64,000 bases of DNA from Sarcocystis neurona (taxonomy: Eukaryota > Apicomplexa > Conoidasida > Eucoccidiorida > Sarcocystidae), in assembly GCA_000727475.1 (NCBI GenBank), contig KL647333.1, positions 261,903 through 325,902 on the forward strand. Direction: 5' to 3'. The notes beneath the pieces were generated by a model, which did no database searches, was not told where the DNA came from, and was given only the letters and a program-made list of their open reading frames with translations. The position numbers were made by a program, and so were the translations under genes. Shown one piece after another: positions 1 through 13,465 of the stretch (positions are counted from its first letter, which is position 1; each line of letters opens with the position of its first letter).

Positions 1-3000
1 AAAGAAGGTACCACTGCGCGAGGACGTTTTCCCTTGTGTGAACTGAGCGCCCCCGTGCCGTGCTTCCCTGCGTATCCGTCCCTCCTGGACGCTGCAGTTC
101 TGGAAATATTCAACTTTTCCCGCTACAAATTCATACGTTTCGCAGCCTGCATGAGCAGCGCGAGCGCACGCACTCGCACGTGGGATTCTCTCACACTTCA
201 GAAAGTCGTCTCCCAGAGCGCGTATTTACTCGTTCCACCCTTTGGTGTCTGACCACAAGGACACACGGGCGCAGCCGTATCAAGAAGAAAGAACAAGCTG
301 TCCATCAGCTGAAACGCACTTGCCAACGTACATAGAATACGCGCTTGCTTATTCCATTCCGCGTTGTCTGAGAGTTCGCAACCCCCCAAAACATTGTTAG
401 AATCGCGCAAATATCCACAATTTGGATAGGGCCCTACGAGTGCTCAGGATCAACATAGGACTCCAGCGAACGTTTTGAGACTCTGTACCACTGCGGTGTC
501 ACAGCGCATCACAGCAGTCCCCTCCCACGCTTCTCAGACCCTTTCCACACATCAGACGGCTGCAAACGTGGACAGTTACTCTTTCTTTGCAGCACATCGA
601 TTTGGTGTATGCTGCGTGTCCATTTAACCTCTAGCAGATTCACAGGGTTATTTCTGTGCTTGCTTAAACGGATAACTCCCATGCATTCAAACTGTTTGCT
701 CCGCCACCCTGACGCCAGGTAGAGATGCAGAGAACAAATCGAAGCATAGACTTCCATTTGAAACATCGGTATTCTGGCCGCAAAAATCCTTATATAGAAG
801 GCTTTGCCGATTTCCACGCCAAACGGCCACAAACTGTGTTCCACAAAGATCTGTTAATTCTACCCTCGCACGCACTTGAAGGGTCCTGGGTCTGAAAACC
901 TCCTGACATTTATGTGCTGGAACACTCTCCTCAACCGCGCAGTGAGCACCCGAACTGCTTGACATTACACTTCGCTATATAAATAGAAGTATATATATAG
1001 ACATACATATATGTATGTATATATATATATATATGTATTCGCTAGCTTCGCCTTGCCACCCGGGCCGACATCGCACGCGAGCGACGTGCAAAGTCTGCAT
1101 CTAGAGGCCATAACGATTTTGGGGAAATCTGCCCTGCTCGTTTATTCACACAGGCAAGACTACTCCAGAAACCGATCACTGCACCCACGTGCTATCAAGT
1201 GTGCGTCTCAATTGCTTTCAGAAGAAGCCAGGACACCGCTTTGGAACCAGGCAATTTTTTTCCCTGCTGCAAGAAGCTTGTATTGAATAAAGAATGAAAT
1301 GTAGCGCCGACGCTGCCCCACAAAATTCTGAGTGGTACGTTGAAGTCCGCGTGTTCAACTGCCAGGAAGACGTGATGCCTTAACCATGTTTTTTTATTTA
1401 AAAAAAAAAACAGTGCAGCACGCTGGCTCCGTAGAACTTCGAGATAGTCCGTCACACGTTAACCCAAGTGTACAACTCTTCTATAGAGGTGCAGTATTTT
1501 ATGGAGCTATTCCATATCTTGTAGGGAAAGCCCACCAAATCTCCTTGTTTGCTGTGCGTCAAGCGTACGCGAATGTAGCCGCATTCACTGGAGCCACACG
1601 CTTCTTCAACAAACGCTCGTAGGTCTGTCCTGTATGAATACTCGTAGAATCAAGCCTTAGACAAGACACTGTCCTCAAAATCCACACGATGAGATACTCC
1701 ACTGCACACAAGAAGTGCAATTATCCCTTGACAGAGACGCTTGAGAACACGATGACTGGGACCTAAAAAAAGATGCCATTTATCCTATACCAGACGCCGT
1801 GCCCTGACGCCGTATCCGGGCACACGGGGAAGCAAAATGGCTCATTCCACCAACAGTGAGCCTACAGTGTCAGCCTCGCCTCCTCACAGACAAGTGCTTC
1901 TCCAGCCGACCAATGTTGCCAACCAGTTGCTTAAAAGACTCTTCCTAAAAAGAAATAAAGCTGAATACCACCACCTGACTAACTCCTGCCACCCAAACGC
2001 ACACCAGCACGAGGCAGAGGACGCATACACTCACTTAGTAGTATCGGCCACCTTTCAGAAGGTGCAAGGCAGCACTCTGCGTGACATCAGGAATCGTCCG
2101 TGCCCTCACGGAAACGACGTCGTCTGCTACTGCGCCCTGATTAGCCTCGTTTTTTTTTCCAGGCATTTTTATGAAAGCCCGTCACTCTTCGCACTTCCAT
2201 AAGTATGGCTACCTGCCCGTTTTGGCCACCTCTCTATGAAAAACGAGGCTCACGGAGTGGTGGTGGCTTGCGATTGATCGCGCTTTGTTACATCCCACCG
2301 TGTGCTGCTGCCTAGGGAAAACAGGAGCACGAATCCACTTTCACGCCTTAAATTCTTGTAACTTGCAAAGAACAAAAGACAGGCTCAAGGGCACCAGGAT
2401 TTTTCACTGCGAGCCGTCGCATGCGTAGTCGTGCATTGTCTCTTCTGTACGCACCGCGCACCCAACATTCACCGATCTGAAATCCAACACGAACCGCACC
2501 GCACAAGCCGCATTTCTGCTGTAATATCGTGAAACGCTCTTCCGGGTTTTGCCTTGTCTTTTCGCGGCCCTCTGTAAATGCAGCACAGAAGCGCAGAGAC
2601 GCGAACGCAGCAATTAGACTACAGGGTTATGTTCTCAGGTAGACGGTTGGTGTCTCGGCACTGAGAACAAGTTCAGGATCAGTTAGAGCTGAAAGGGTAA
2701 GTACTCTACGTTAAGTGCCCTACTGCAACGGAACAAAGCGCCGTAGTAGACGAGAGCCGTGAAAGAGCTGTTTTTAGCTCTAGACTACCATATTTTACGA
2801 GGGAGAATTTGATCGGGTATTGAACCGTACTTTCAAAGAAGCTCACCACGATCTACGTAAAGCTCCGCTGAAGCAGACCGTGCAGCTTTGAAACATTACG
2901 AAGTATCCGTTATTATTCACCGAGCTTTTCAGCGCCCCTACCCCTTCTGCGTTTACCTAGAAAATGGCAGTGATCCTGGGGAGCTAAGAGCTCAAATCTA

Positions 3001-4705
3001 TTACCGTAGATACCGGTTCCTTACGCCTGGTCCACCGGATTGCAGGAAGCGTACAGAGTGGTGCGGAGCTGCCGGTGTCTCTGCTACACACGAGTGTATC
3101 CTGGCAGTCTTTGCAAATGCCGTCCCCTTTCGCAAATTGTTCAGCACGGCGACATAGTGTCCTGTCAGCTTGGCACTGAGGAAAGAAATAATCTAAATAT
3201 AACGACCCGGCTGAGTTTTCAGTCTAACTTTTGCTTGGCCTTACTGCTGTGCGCTTTATATTTTTAAGCACTATCTAAGCACTAGGCTAGACTACACGAT
3301 CTGGTGTTAGACCGGACTCATTCTAATATCTGAGGTCAACAAGGTGAATTGATGTCTTGTCTTTAAAATGTGGATCCTGCGAAACCTGAATAATCACTCA
3401 GACGGGGTCCGTGTCGCGTGGAACCACACAGAAACTCTTGGGGTGGACACGCAGACGGAACTGCAAAGTTGCCCAGGATGTCAAGGGCAAGCAGCAGTGG
3501 GACGTTAACCCCTACAAGGAGGTATCCACTTCTGCCACAGCAGGAACCAACTAGCTCTTCTTGTCAAATAGCAACCTTTACCGATAGATGAAGTTGCTAG
3601 CACTGTAGTCACGGCTGTGAGCATCGCAGGAGGTTCAAGATCATATATATTATTAAAGAGCGTGAAACGTTTGCATTCTGGCCGCCTTTCACATAGGACC
3701 TCACCCTCAGCTGAGGTTAACTCAAGTCTAACAATCATAGGAGACGATATTAAATTTGCAAACGAATTATGCCGTGTAATCGGCATTTTAATACAAGAGT
3801 GGCGCTCTGCGAGCGCCCGCTGCACACGAAACGCTGCAGCAGTTAGAGGCGTCTCTGTCGTGACAGGATGACATTCTACTCTGCGTAATATTCATGCTGT
3901 TCAAAGATTCACTACTATGTTGCGTCCACGTATGCTATTCTTTGCCAATTTTGTATTACGCTCTCCGACTTTATTCACCAGTAAATCCTGGTGCTGTTGC
4001 ACCCCAGGTGCGCTTTGCAAATATTTGAACGCGTGGCGGTTGGCAACCTCGTGCACACGTCTGCGAAAAACTTCACTTTTTCTCCCACCGAAGCCCCACG
4101 TGAGCTCTTCAGTCGGTCCTTCCTTTCAAGTGCACTTATATTGCGAATGCAATACTTCAACTCCGAAAGAGATGAGAGTTATAGCTCTCACAAATTATGC
4201 TCCCCGTAACATAATTTTTGTTCCACTCAACAGTCCGTTTACTTGCGATTAACTTCGCTTTTGAGGAGGAGTTGCACCTTGATGCGACGGTCCTATTCTA
4301 TCCACTACTATACCAAACCTACACTAATAGAGAAGTCGCGGACAACTGAAACGAGAAAGGATAGCGTACTCTGGTGCGCACACGTGTGACCGAAAGAAAC
4401 GCAAGCGCTTCGTGTCTAGGTAGGAGGCAGCATTACGACACGTGGATAAGAGCCCCACGGCGGCAACGTGAAGACGTCCTGTCACGGCTACTGCCGTATC
4501 TTGGTACCTCCACTCGTGTGCGACAGAATTTACACAAGCTTGCAGGACCTCCAGTGTATTTTTCAAAATGCTGCATTTTAAGGCAGGCCTTTTTTGGGCA
4601 CCTCACGACGCTTTCTTTGCGTTTTTGGAGTGAGAGATGAGGCTTGCGAGGGCCCCCATCGGTAGCCACCTCGCCGTCGGGGGCACTATACACACTTATT
4701 CCTAG
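1..4705. other. No supported gene; AT microsatellite only
   Basis: I see no exon model here that I would defend. The longest open frame is 121 codons (1837-2202, +), which is unremarkable. A consensus-like donor (AGG|GTAAGT) sits at 2697, but the sequence upstream of it is closed by stops in all three frames, so it does not end a coding exon. An AT microsatellite lies near 1 kb and is listed separately. Confidence 0.5.
990..1038. repeat. AT-rich microsatellite (TA/TATG)
   Basis: Alternating TA with interspersed CATA and TGTA steps over about 49 bases, directly visible. It is partly self-complementary and could extrude as a cruciform, but length and composition are ordinary for eukaryotic intergenic DNA. 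Confidence 0.9.
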
Positions 4706-5212
4706 ACGCCGCAGCCGCATCTTCGTTGCGGCACCCAGGTTCAGGGATTTTTAGCCTATCTGCAGAATTTTCTTTCACTCCTACAAGGTCAGCTCTACCA
4801 AAATACGTGATCAAAGCGTTGGGCCCCCTCTGACCACAACCACCAATCCGTGGAGCACGTCTCTCGTCTCGAGACGTCTAGCTTGCAAGGTAGCAGTACA
4901 AGGGTGGTACGACAAAGTTTGAATACTACATTGAACCACTTCAATAAGTCGAGATCTCGTCGAGTGCGCTCCGTCCAATTTGAAGTAACTTGTGGACGCA
5001 TACACGGATTGAGTAAACACATTGATCGCAATAAACGTGGGCACGATGAGACGTTGGAAGTTACCGTCGGCTTGTCAGACGACGTCGAAGGTCCGGAATA
5101 CAGCTTGAACCTGCGCAGTGTCACGAGAGCAGGAGAAACCCCGCAAGTGCCCTCACTCATTTCCCATTCCGTTTCGAACAATCCTCACCGACCGCTAATT
5201 TGCCACGGTTAG
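4706..5212 (+). CDS. Candidate 3' end of a three-exon gene, unknown product
   Basis: Proposed exons are 4706-4738, 4788-4889 and 4949-5212, all phase 0, separated by introns of 49 and 59 nt. The middle exon follows a strong pyrimidine tract ending CTACAAG and ends at AAG|GTAGCA; its 34 codons are rich in Thr, Ser and Pro (for example VGPPLTTTTNPWSTS). The last exon starts after AATAAG in the same phase, opens with a basic SRSRRVRS segment and runs 87 codons to TAG at 5210. It includes an acidic stretch, SDDVEGPEYSLNLRS. The start of the gene was not found. I recognise no domain, signal peptide or membrane segment. Agreement of phase across three exons is the main support. The first exon (11 codons) is the weakest part, and the AAG acceptor of the last exon has only a short pyrimidine tract. 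An antisense frame (4795-5181) looks less protein-like. Confidence 0.32.
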
Positions 5213-5993
5213 GTTATTGTTCGAAATGAAAAAATGAATTACAAAGACATTTTGGAGATTGAGGCTTTTACATCAGCACGCGCGGCTAACCCCGTAAATG
5301 TTGTTCCTATGGCTGACTGATCGGAATCAGTTGTGTTAGCTCGATTTCGTGCACTACGGTGCCATCGACCAGGAAAACTGCAAGAAACATCCCTGCAGCT
5401 GCTTTTACGTGTACGGATACCCTGGCGCGACCGTGGCGTGTCAGTGGGGACACCTATGCGCCTGCCTTGGGAAACGACAACGAAATACGATCGTGCTCCG
5501 ACTGTGCTGCCACTGTACTATCCTTGGTCGCACATAAGGGCTTCACGTTCACAAGCAAGAAATTAGCATCTAAGTTCTCGAGCTCCTCCGTGAAAGGATC
5601 TGGTCTTAACTAGGACGGGCCACACTCTCCTCAGAGATTCGGGATTTGATACCACTGTTAGATGGCACAGACTCTTTGAAAAATCCAGTGGACAGATTCC
5701 CCTAGACAACCGAAACGCCCTCTCGAGCACCAAGACGCGCATCCATCCTTGTATCCAGGACCTTGGTGACAAAACTGCGAGGCCTGCATGTCGACACATT
5801 CTGTTTCCTTGCGAGCGACACGACCAGACAAGCCTTCACAGATTGACCTCACACAGCGGCTTGCCGAGAGTGTGTACAATCTCATCCGTTTATCTAGTGC
5901 ATCGTGAGCTGGCGGCTGGTTGAACAACAGCAAGCCGTTTCAGCTTCCGTTTCTTCTGTTTCTCGCTGTCTCTCCCAACACGTACAAGCATAT

Positions 5994-6025
<32 letters not shown>

Positions 6026-9000
6026 CTCTTTATAAACATACATACGTGCTTACGTACATACGTAGTCTTTTATGCTTCGCGAGTTACCGGTCGCTTGGGC
6101 TGCGTGGCTGCAAGGTACGAAAGTCGCCCAGACACTTCAATATTGCTTAGCCTGCCTACCACGTTCGCCTTACCAGCAGTTCGAAATACAATTCTGAAGT
6201 TACCTGGGGGGGGCCTCTTCCGGCCGACCAGAAAATCGATTTTGATGGAAAGTCCAAAAGGTGTGCAGCTGCCTAGCAGAAGCGGGGTGTGTTCTGGGGT
6301 TTAGAGGAATGCACAGAGACGTTGAACGATATTGTGTACGGGTAAGAAAGGTATGCTGATAGGACATGCAGTGAGCCTCTAAAAGTACCTATGCGACATT
6401 GAGCGCAATTTAGGCCTCCGCGAAGTGGAACGTTGCCGACGAAAGCACGAGAACAAGACAGCAACGTTAAGAGCGTTGGATTCTGTGGGTTTGCAAAACG
6501 CCCGAAGCTGTTTTGCTCCGGTGCTGCAGAGATTCGTGTTAGCACGCTCCAGAACACAACGCGGGAAGAATTGCGACAACAAAAGCCTCAATCCTCTCTG
6601 TTTCTTGGCATCAATTTGCGGCCCTATTCTTCTAAACGCAGGACAAACATATCTTCGCTTGACTCGTTCACGAGGTTCTGCTTGTCTGTCACTCCCTGGT
6701 ACCCTGATGTTCTCACAAGAAGCAGCATGCCCAATACATGAGGCCACAGTTCGATAACCATCCATGGTACGTTTTTAAAATTAGAGGCCATCACTTCTCT
6801 TCGCAAGAAGTAGAAGCGTTGTTGAACATGATGTTTTCGGTGACTATTTTCTTACACTCATCTGTAATTCGGTCAGTTCGAGTACGAGTATGCGGCACAA
6901 TGCATCTGCAAATCATTGTTAGCACTTCGTGAACACTGCCGCAGCATAATTGCATACTTTTAGGATTTGTTTCAGTCCGGCAGCGTAACTTCCTGAATAC
7001 ACGCCGCTGAACCAACGAGACGCATTTTTCTCGTGGCTTCGACGAATGATTATGTCGTAGCCCCTCCACCCGTCTTTCTTCCTCGGCACAGCTTACGAAT
7101 CCCGCGCAGTCTTTAACGAGAAATCTTTCGTCGTGACGCTCTGCTCCTAATAGATATTAATTTCGTGAGTTTCCACATCAGGGAGGTTTAATGCTCATGT
7201 GTTCGAGCGAGCTAGTCAATTCCCGAGAACGAGCACCCTCGCCTAGGCAGCGTGTCTTTGCATCAGCACGGAACGTCTATGGGCTAAGTCGACACGTTTC
7301 GTCTAAAGGACTGTTACACATATTCTTAAACATAAGGGTTATTTTTTGTCCACGTTGGATTTCACTTGTGCGCAGAACTGGTGAAGGGGAATTCGGGAAA
7401 AGGTCAACACAATCAGAGCCCAGGGACAAACGAGTAAATATCCTCCAACAGCAGCAGAGATACTTTTACTTTGTGAAGCAGAATATGTGCTAACGCTCCT
7501 CACACGTAGAGGACAACTACGACGCCCTCATGCTCTCTCGTACCCAGCAGCATTTTGCTACTCTGTCGAGACCAAATCGTACGGTTAAGACTCAGACGCC
7601 TCCTTTCTCCAATTTGTGGTAGAATCCAGTGCTTGCTACTCCCTTTGTCTACCTGCGTTCGACAACGTGCAGAGAAGACCGACAAGGTAGCAGGGCGTGC
7701 GAAGAGGATGGTACACCACTCTCTGGCAACCACCACTATAACCGTATTACGATTCAACGTGAGTGCCTCTCTGCCTTGAAATGATTTTCGGCGCCCGTTG
7801 GTCTATCCCTACGCATGTGCAGCTGCACACACCTAGAACTCCGTCTGCCTGCCCTCCCAGGACACAGTCAAAAAGTTTGCTTTCCGTGTTTTCACCAACA
7901 ATTAGCGCCTTCTTGCACGTACGTCACACAATCTATGTCTGCAGAAAGTGCATGCGAGCACTGCAGATTGTCACCAACCCTAAAATTTAAATTCTGAATC
8001 ATCATTCATAGCCTCAATTTGACGGCCCTGACATTCACCTAGAGGCTTCGCATCATTTCTGGAGTACCTGGGTGCCAGTGCGCGCTTGCCAGCGCGGCCC
8101 GGCAGTCTAACCCGGCAAACGTAATGGGCAACTTTCACATTTCAAAATGTCACCTTCTAATACTTTACGGTATCGAGGAGTGAAGAATTTGTCAAACACC
8201 GTTGACGCATCCTTCTCATGGTCCATCGGCTACTCACTGACTCCTAATTTGTGGTCGCATTTGCACACTGCTCATGCCGCAAGTGGTGGACAAAGGGACT
8301 GTGAAACATCATGGCCACTCACGTTTGCCCTCGTAGCTGCCCACTGCATCCTACAGTGAGCTGCTTCAGCGCGCCCGTCGCTCTCGTCGTTTCCGTGCTT
8401 CCTACTATCGTCGCTTGTCAGATGACAGCAAACCTCCTGAATCCACTTCTCCAATTTGCTGCTGCCGAAGCATCATTTTCACAAACGCGGCGCTTCAACT
8501 AGCAGCTGCTCGCATCTGGTAGAAGAACGCGTGAAGGAAACAAATCCGTATTCAGAACTTCTCTGGCAAAATATCTCTGTCCGAAGGGCGGTCGAACAGA
8601 TGTTAAAACGGCATCAAAGTAGTTGAGTTTTCGGATATCTGAAGCAATGCGTAGTCGACGCAGGTTGAGAAAATTGCCAAATCAGTGCTTTCACACAACG
8701 GGGGTGATTGCCCAGGTCCGAAGCTGCAAAAATGCAGCGCAACCGCCGAACGGACGACGAGCGAAAACACTACCGGTCAATTCCGGCACCTTGCCCCACT
8801 GAATTGTCGCCGAGTTTCACCGTCTCAGCATCTCTCTTGTCGCTAGATTTGCAATGCGGTGAAGGATATCAAGAAAACCCGTGTTCTTCCGTCACCCCTG
8901 GTCAGTAGCCTTCGCGTCACGTACACAGCCAAATTTAGAACGTTCCTCTCTAAAAATGTTCACCCTGTGTACAATCCAACTGAAGGGTACGGGCTGGACG

Positions 9001-10829
9001 TATCTGCACGGCATGCTGCAAGACTTGTGCGCCTTAGCGATTGAATTCCATCTTTCTGCCTTTGATCCTTGACAACTACCACCGGCAAGCTTGGAAAGCC
9101 ATTCCTTTACACCGTTCGTCCATCCCGCAACCGGTTGCCTTGTCTAATGAAGCGTACCGCCAGGTGGTGCCAAATACGGTCGCTCACTCTAATTGACTTG
9201 TACTCGGTTCTGCCGTGTTGACGCTGAGCTCCAGGCTAGAAGAGGATTTTGTCTCGAACCACACAGCAAAATCCGCCGTTTCATCGTAGTTCGAGGGTTA
9301 TTCGGAAAAATGCCCACTCGACATCTTGAACTTCGTGCCCACCCAGAAGAACGAATGCCGTCGCTGCACGAGTGCCTGGACACAGAGCTGGACCCTGGGG
9401 CAGGTGCCGTCGCCGGTCGGCAGCAGCTACTTCAGCGTAATGCATTAAAGCATCATCACTGTCCAGGTGTCTCCGGATGATCAGTCTTGCACCGTGATCC
9501 ACTGCCTGTGTTTATGGCCATTCCTGTCTTCCGTGGTACTCCCACCACTTCAGGTCACGACGCAGCAAAAAGTACCACTCGACCACTCTTTTCAAGGCCA
9601 CAAAAAACGGACACATGAACACGCACATGCAGGCCACACACGTCATCTGTTTATACGAGTGGCACGTCCTGCGTAGTAAAATCGAAGTTTCGGAACCCGT
9701 CTCTATAGCTTAAAGAGCGTCTTCTACAGGTTCAGCCGTTGCACGCTATGAAACACGAAGCGAAATGCATCAATCCGCAACCTATATAGTCGCCGCATTT
9801 CATGAAGTGACAGAACCTGCCGCGGTCTTATGGACGTCAGATACTGCAGTATGCGTAGGGAACACCGGCTGAGGACTGTGAACGCTATCGTAACCGTGTG
9901 GCGCCGTTTTGTGTTTGCCCCACCTTCAGGATAAACAGACTGCGGTGAGCCCTCTTTCTTTTGCCGTACCGCCGTCTGAAGAGAGTAGTTTTGAGTGAAC
10001 ACCTGCGACGAATCAGCGGAGCGTGGCACGGAAATGAGATTGCAGCGCCAGACTCGGAGCGGGGCACGGAGTGTTGTCCTAGTCGGAAGCGGTCGCGTCG
10101 AATTTGAACGTTGCCACGTACCGAAGAAAAAAAAACACAGAATCACACTCGTACATCATTTTTTACTGAAGCGGCCGTTTCATCTTCTACAAGGTGGTCA
10201 GACGCAAGTTGGAATAGGCGGAGAGGGAGGAGGCGTGAATCGTGCCTCAGCGCGGCATGCCTGTAACCGTGTGAAATTTACTTCTAGTCCTCCAACAGCA
10301 GTCGTCGCTTCACGACACGCCACAGCTGGTGGCGCTTCTTCCCGTGCTCGCTCTGCCTCTGCCTGCTTCCGTGTTCCCCTCAACTTGCACGGCGCAGTGT
10401 ACTGCAGCACTCGTGACTGCAGTGCCTGTTCTTCGTGAGAATGCAGTTGCCCTTAAAAAGTAGCCGGTCGCGCGCCACACGATGCACCTGTTGATACAAG
10501 TGTTTCGCCTTTGCATACTAGTTTGTGCACCAGACACGTTGGCCTCCACTTGGTAAGAGAAGCCCTTTTCAATCATGATTTTCCTCCTTGCCAAGGTTGT
10601 GGCAACTTCGAAATTGTGTCCGAGACGTGTGGCAAACACCAGTGCATGGAAGTTCAACCACCGAAGGACAAGAAACCGACTAATTACTGATTGAGCGACA
10701 TTCGGTCACAACGCGTTTCGACGGAGCTGATCCCGCGCTTTGAGCAGAGAACAAAACTGCACCCGAAAATCCGAGTGATGACACGGACACGTCGATCGAC
10801 CGTCTGCCGCAAGAAATTGTCCCCTGCGC
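5213..10829. other. No supported gene; AT microsatellite near 6 kb
   Basis: Open frames reach 147 codons (9995-10438, +, running on into this stretch's right edge), which is within chance. A possible minus-strand exon at about 6207-6273 ends in a good donor (CCCAG|GTAACT) and reads 22 codons, but it has no partner exon. Otherwise I see only the AT repeat near 6 kb. Confidence 0.45.
5990..6065. repeat. AT microsatellite with flanking TACA/TACG steps
   Basis: A TA dinucleotide run of about 26 bases, flanked by CATACATA and ACGTACATACGTA steps that extend the alternating purine-pyrimidine pattern to about 75 bases. Directly visible. Confidence 0.9.
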
Positions 10830-10957
10830 CTAACGTAATTGGTTACGGGTGCAGGCGACAAATGGCATGACCGCAGCACAAAGTATTGCCATCGCAGTAC
10901 AGAAGATTAAGATACAGGCGAAAGCCTCTCCAGTGCACTTCTTCCTTCTGATTAGCA
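10830..10957 (-). CDS. Candidate terminal exon with one membrane helix
   Basis: On the minus strand an acceptor (CCCCGTCGACTAG) opens a frame of about 41 codons ending in TAG at 10830. It starts LIRRKKCTGE, continues with a hydrophobic run of about 22 residues (ACILIFCTAMAILCAAV and following) and ends CTRNQLR. A basic stretch, then one hydrophobic helix, then a short basic tail is the layout of a single-pass membrane protein anchored near its C-terminus. No upstream exon with the matching phase was identified, and hydrophobic stretches this long also arise by chance in pyrimidine-rich sequence. No family is recognised. Confidence 0.18.
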
Positions 10958-12080
10958 CTAGTCGACGGGGCGAACATCCGGGAGATAAAAGCGAAAATTG
11001 GGCATCTTTCATGAGTGCATATCGGCGGTCAATGCCTGCTGTCAAATTGTCTCCCTTTCTATACAGTGCCGTCTACTATAGCAGAAAACCGATAACACTG
11101 CGTCTCTCGGTGGGAAAGTGACGAAAACCGCAACAGCAGGGGATAGTACTACGGAACGTGAATATGTGCAGGTTTGAATCAGCTGGTTATCAGGCCACGC
11201 CCGCCATACCAACAGCTGAAATTTGAGCAGACTTGAAAACCCTATTACTCGAGACTGCACGCCAGAATTGGCATGGATTGTAGTGAACATTATCAGGCAA
11301 CGGGTGATAGACACCTCGGTTGCGGGGGCCCATACAGTGCGTAGAAGGGAATGCGACACTCTGTTAAGTTACTCTTCATTCACGCAGAGTGCCTTAGTCG
11401 CGCACCTCGGTATATTACGTACGCATCTCCCCGCATTCTATAATGTACCGGCGCCTTCACGAGCTGTTCCACCTCAACTCCGCCTTTGGGCCCTCAGTTG
11501 TGCAGACAAAAATTTTTTCGAGCGTGCCGAAAGTCTTGTGACCTCTGTACTACTTTGCACCTACAGCAGATAGATATACCTGCCAAGGCATACAAACAGT
11601 TCGTGTTTCTTCTCCACATTGCGTTCTCTCACTGATTGAAAGGCACGAGACTCTTTTCTACCGGATATTCCTCGCCGGGTACGACGTGCGCGACAGGCCA
11701 CGTAAATGTGAACCTCCATAGTCTCTGCGACCATACGAGCTTTGGCCGCTCTGACTCTGTGAGTACGTCTCAAAATTGATTTACAGAGGGCAGCTACGCA
11801 GCAGGTAACAGTTGCGTCCTTCTGTACTTTGACGAAGGTACACAAGCGCTTTATCCTCCGACGATTGGGGTAGGTTAACGTGCAGATTTTAGTGACGCAA
11901 GCGGCACTCAGCAACATCTTTAGGGTCCACGTAAAACATTTCCGTCTTTTATGTGAACGGCAGGGTGCATATCTCGCACGCACTTGAAGAAAATTAGATC
12001 AAGGGCCGGATTCTGCGGCCACCCCTTTGCCGTTTCGCCTGCTTCCACCTTTCCTTACTGGCTGTGTATCGCGTCCCCAG
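10958..12080. other. No supported gene
   Basis: Open frames up to 140 codons (11561-11983, -) are present but have neither convincing splice partners nor recognisable motifs. Confidence 0.45.
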
Positions 12081-12196
12081 GCGCAATTACCTGAGGTGTC
12101 TCCCTACAAATCTGCACCTGACAGGGCAGCACACAGCCGTCTTCTTTCCGCAATCTGTAACGCTCCTTCACAACTGCAGAAGTCACGTATAACAGG
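12081..12196 (+). CDS. Candidate internal exon, unknown product
   Basis: A long pyrimidine-rich tract ending CGTCCCCAG at 12080 precedes 38 open codons plus two bases, ending at a donor ACAGG|GTACTT. The frame reads AQLPEVSPYKSAPDRAAHSR followed by a Leu/Ser-rich part and KSRITG. It lies 1.3 kb upstream of the model at 13466-13691 on the same strand and could belong to the same gene. However, its phase (ends after two bases of a codon) does not join directly to the phase-0 start at 13466, so at least one further exon would be needed; a 28-nt piece near 12780-12807 is a possibility. No domain is recognised. Confidence 0.22.
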
Positions 12197-13330
12197 GTAC
12201 TTCCTCTGCAGTCAGTGGATTGCAGTGCTGCCTTCGAGCGTAGCACCGTGAGAGCATTGCCATTTGAGTCCCTGAACTGAAGAGCGCTTGACAATGTTGT
12301 ACGACTTGCCTTCCGTCTCCGTTAGGCGGTTTCCTGACGTTGAACGCGACGCCTCCCCTTCTGAGAATACCCGCGGCCAGTCAGGAGAGCTCTTTTAAAA
12401 TCCTCGTCCCTCAGACTTACGGCAACCAACGCATTCTTCTGCGTGCTTCATAAACATTCATCCCAAAAGTCGTGCTAATAGAGTGCCTGATTATACTTAT
12501 GGTACCGGCGGAATCTGGAAAAAAGAGCCCGTCGTCTTCAACAAGTTAGAGCAAACAAGAGTAGATTTCCACAGCACCCATAATGTAACAATGCATTGTA
12601 AGAGTCTGCTTGGGAACTGCACGGATACTGCTTGGCTTGAATGGTCGACCTGCCGCGTAGCGAAGTAGCCCCTGCGGCCAACATCAGTTCCGTAGTGTAG
12701 TTTGACAATATAAAACCTCAACAATGTATCGACGAATACCGCAAAAGTCAGCAACCCAAACTCCCCCTCTGATTCACCAGTGCGACTCTAAATTGTGAAG
12801 CCTGCAGGTGGCCGATGATTTACGCTAAAACATGTTCTGTGCCGCTCAATCTCAAGACCAATATCGTCATCGCAGCATCCTTGTAGGAGCAGCTCACACT
12901 CTCTAGTCCGAGTCCGCTGCCTCCGGGTCTTCCACTTCCCATGGATTGTGGAGCTGCAGCTAAAGAGCGTAGCTCTTGCTCCAATTTTTGAAATGGCTCA
13001 GGCAACGACGGCGTGCACATGTTGGGTGGCCGCGAAACACATATCTCCGTAGCCTGACGCTGTCGCTTTCCCAAGCCAGACCAAAGTTCGTCTTTTTACA
13101 CACCTGAACACAACCGTGTCTTTGTCTGTGTGGCTCCTTTCTGCAGAACACGGAACACGTTGAGCAGCGTCTGCGCGTCCCCTTCCAAGATACGCGGACT
13201 CTGAGCTAGAGAAGGCTGCAGTGACAGTGACGTGGGCCTCCGGGCTTCCGAACAAACAGTTCTGCGATTTCTCTTGAAATGCTGAGCCCCTACTCATGCC
13301 GCGGATTGCTGCGCAACACCGCTGCTAGGG
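12197..13330. other. Possible intron or intergenic sequence, nothing definite
   Basis: Contains a strong acceptor-like tract near 12780 followed by a very short open piece, and several 60-100-codon minus-strand frames without splice support. Confidence 0.4.
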
Positions 13331-13440
13331 AGGATACTAACCGCATGAATACGTTTGCGCACACCTCGGTTCTCAGGTTCTTTAGAGGATACTAACCGCA
13401 TGAATACGTTTGAGCACATCTCGGTTCTCAGGTTCTTTAG
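13331..13440 (+). repeat. 55-bp tandem duplication, two copies
   Basis: Bases 13331-13385 and 13386-13440 are direct copies differing at two positions (C/A and C/T). Each copy contains TACTAAC, the canonical intron branch-point sequence, followed about 25-30 bases later by CTCGGTTCTCAG, an acceptor-like pyrimidine tract with CAG. The array ends 25 bases before the acceptor of the candidate exon at 13466. Two differences in 55 bases indicate a recent duplication. Confidence 0.95.
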
Positions 13441-13465
13441 CGAGAACCGACCAGCTTCTTCTCAG

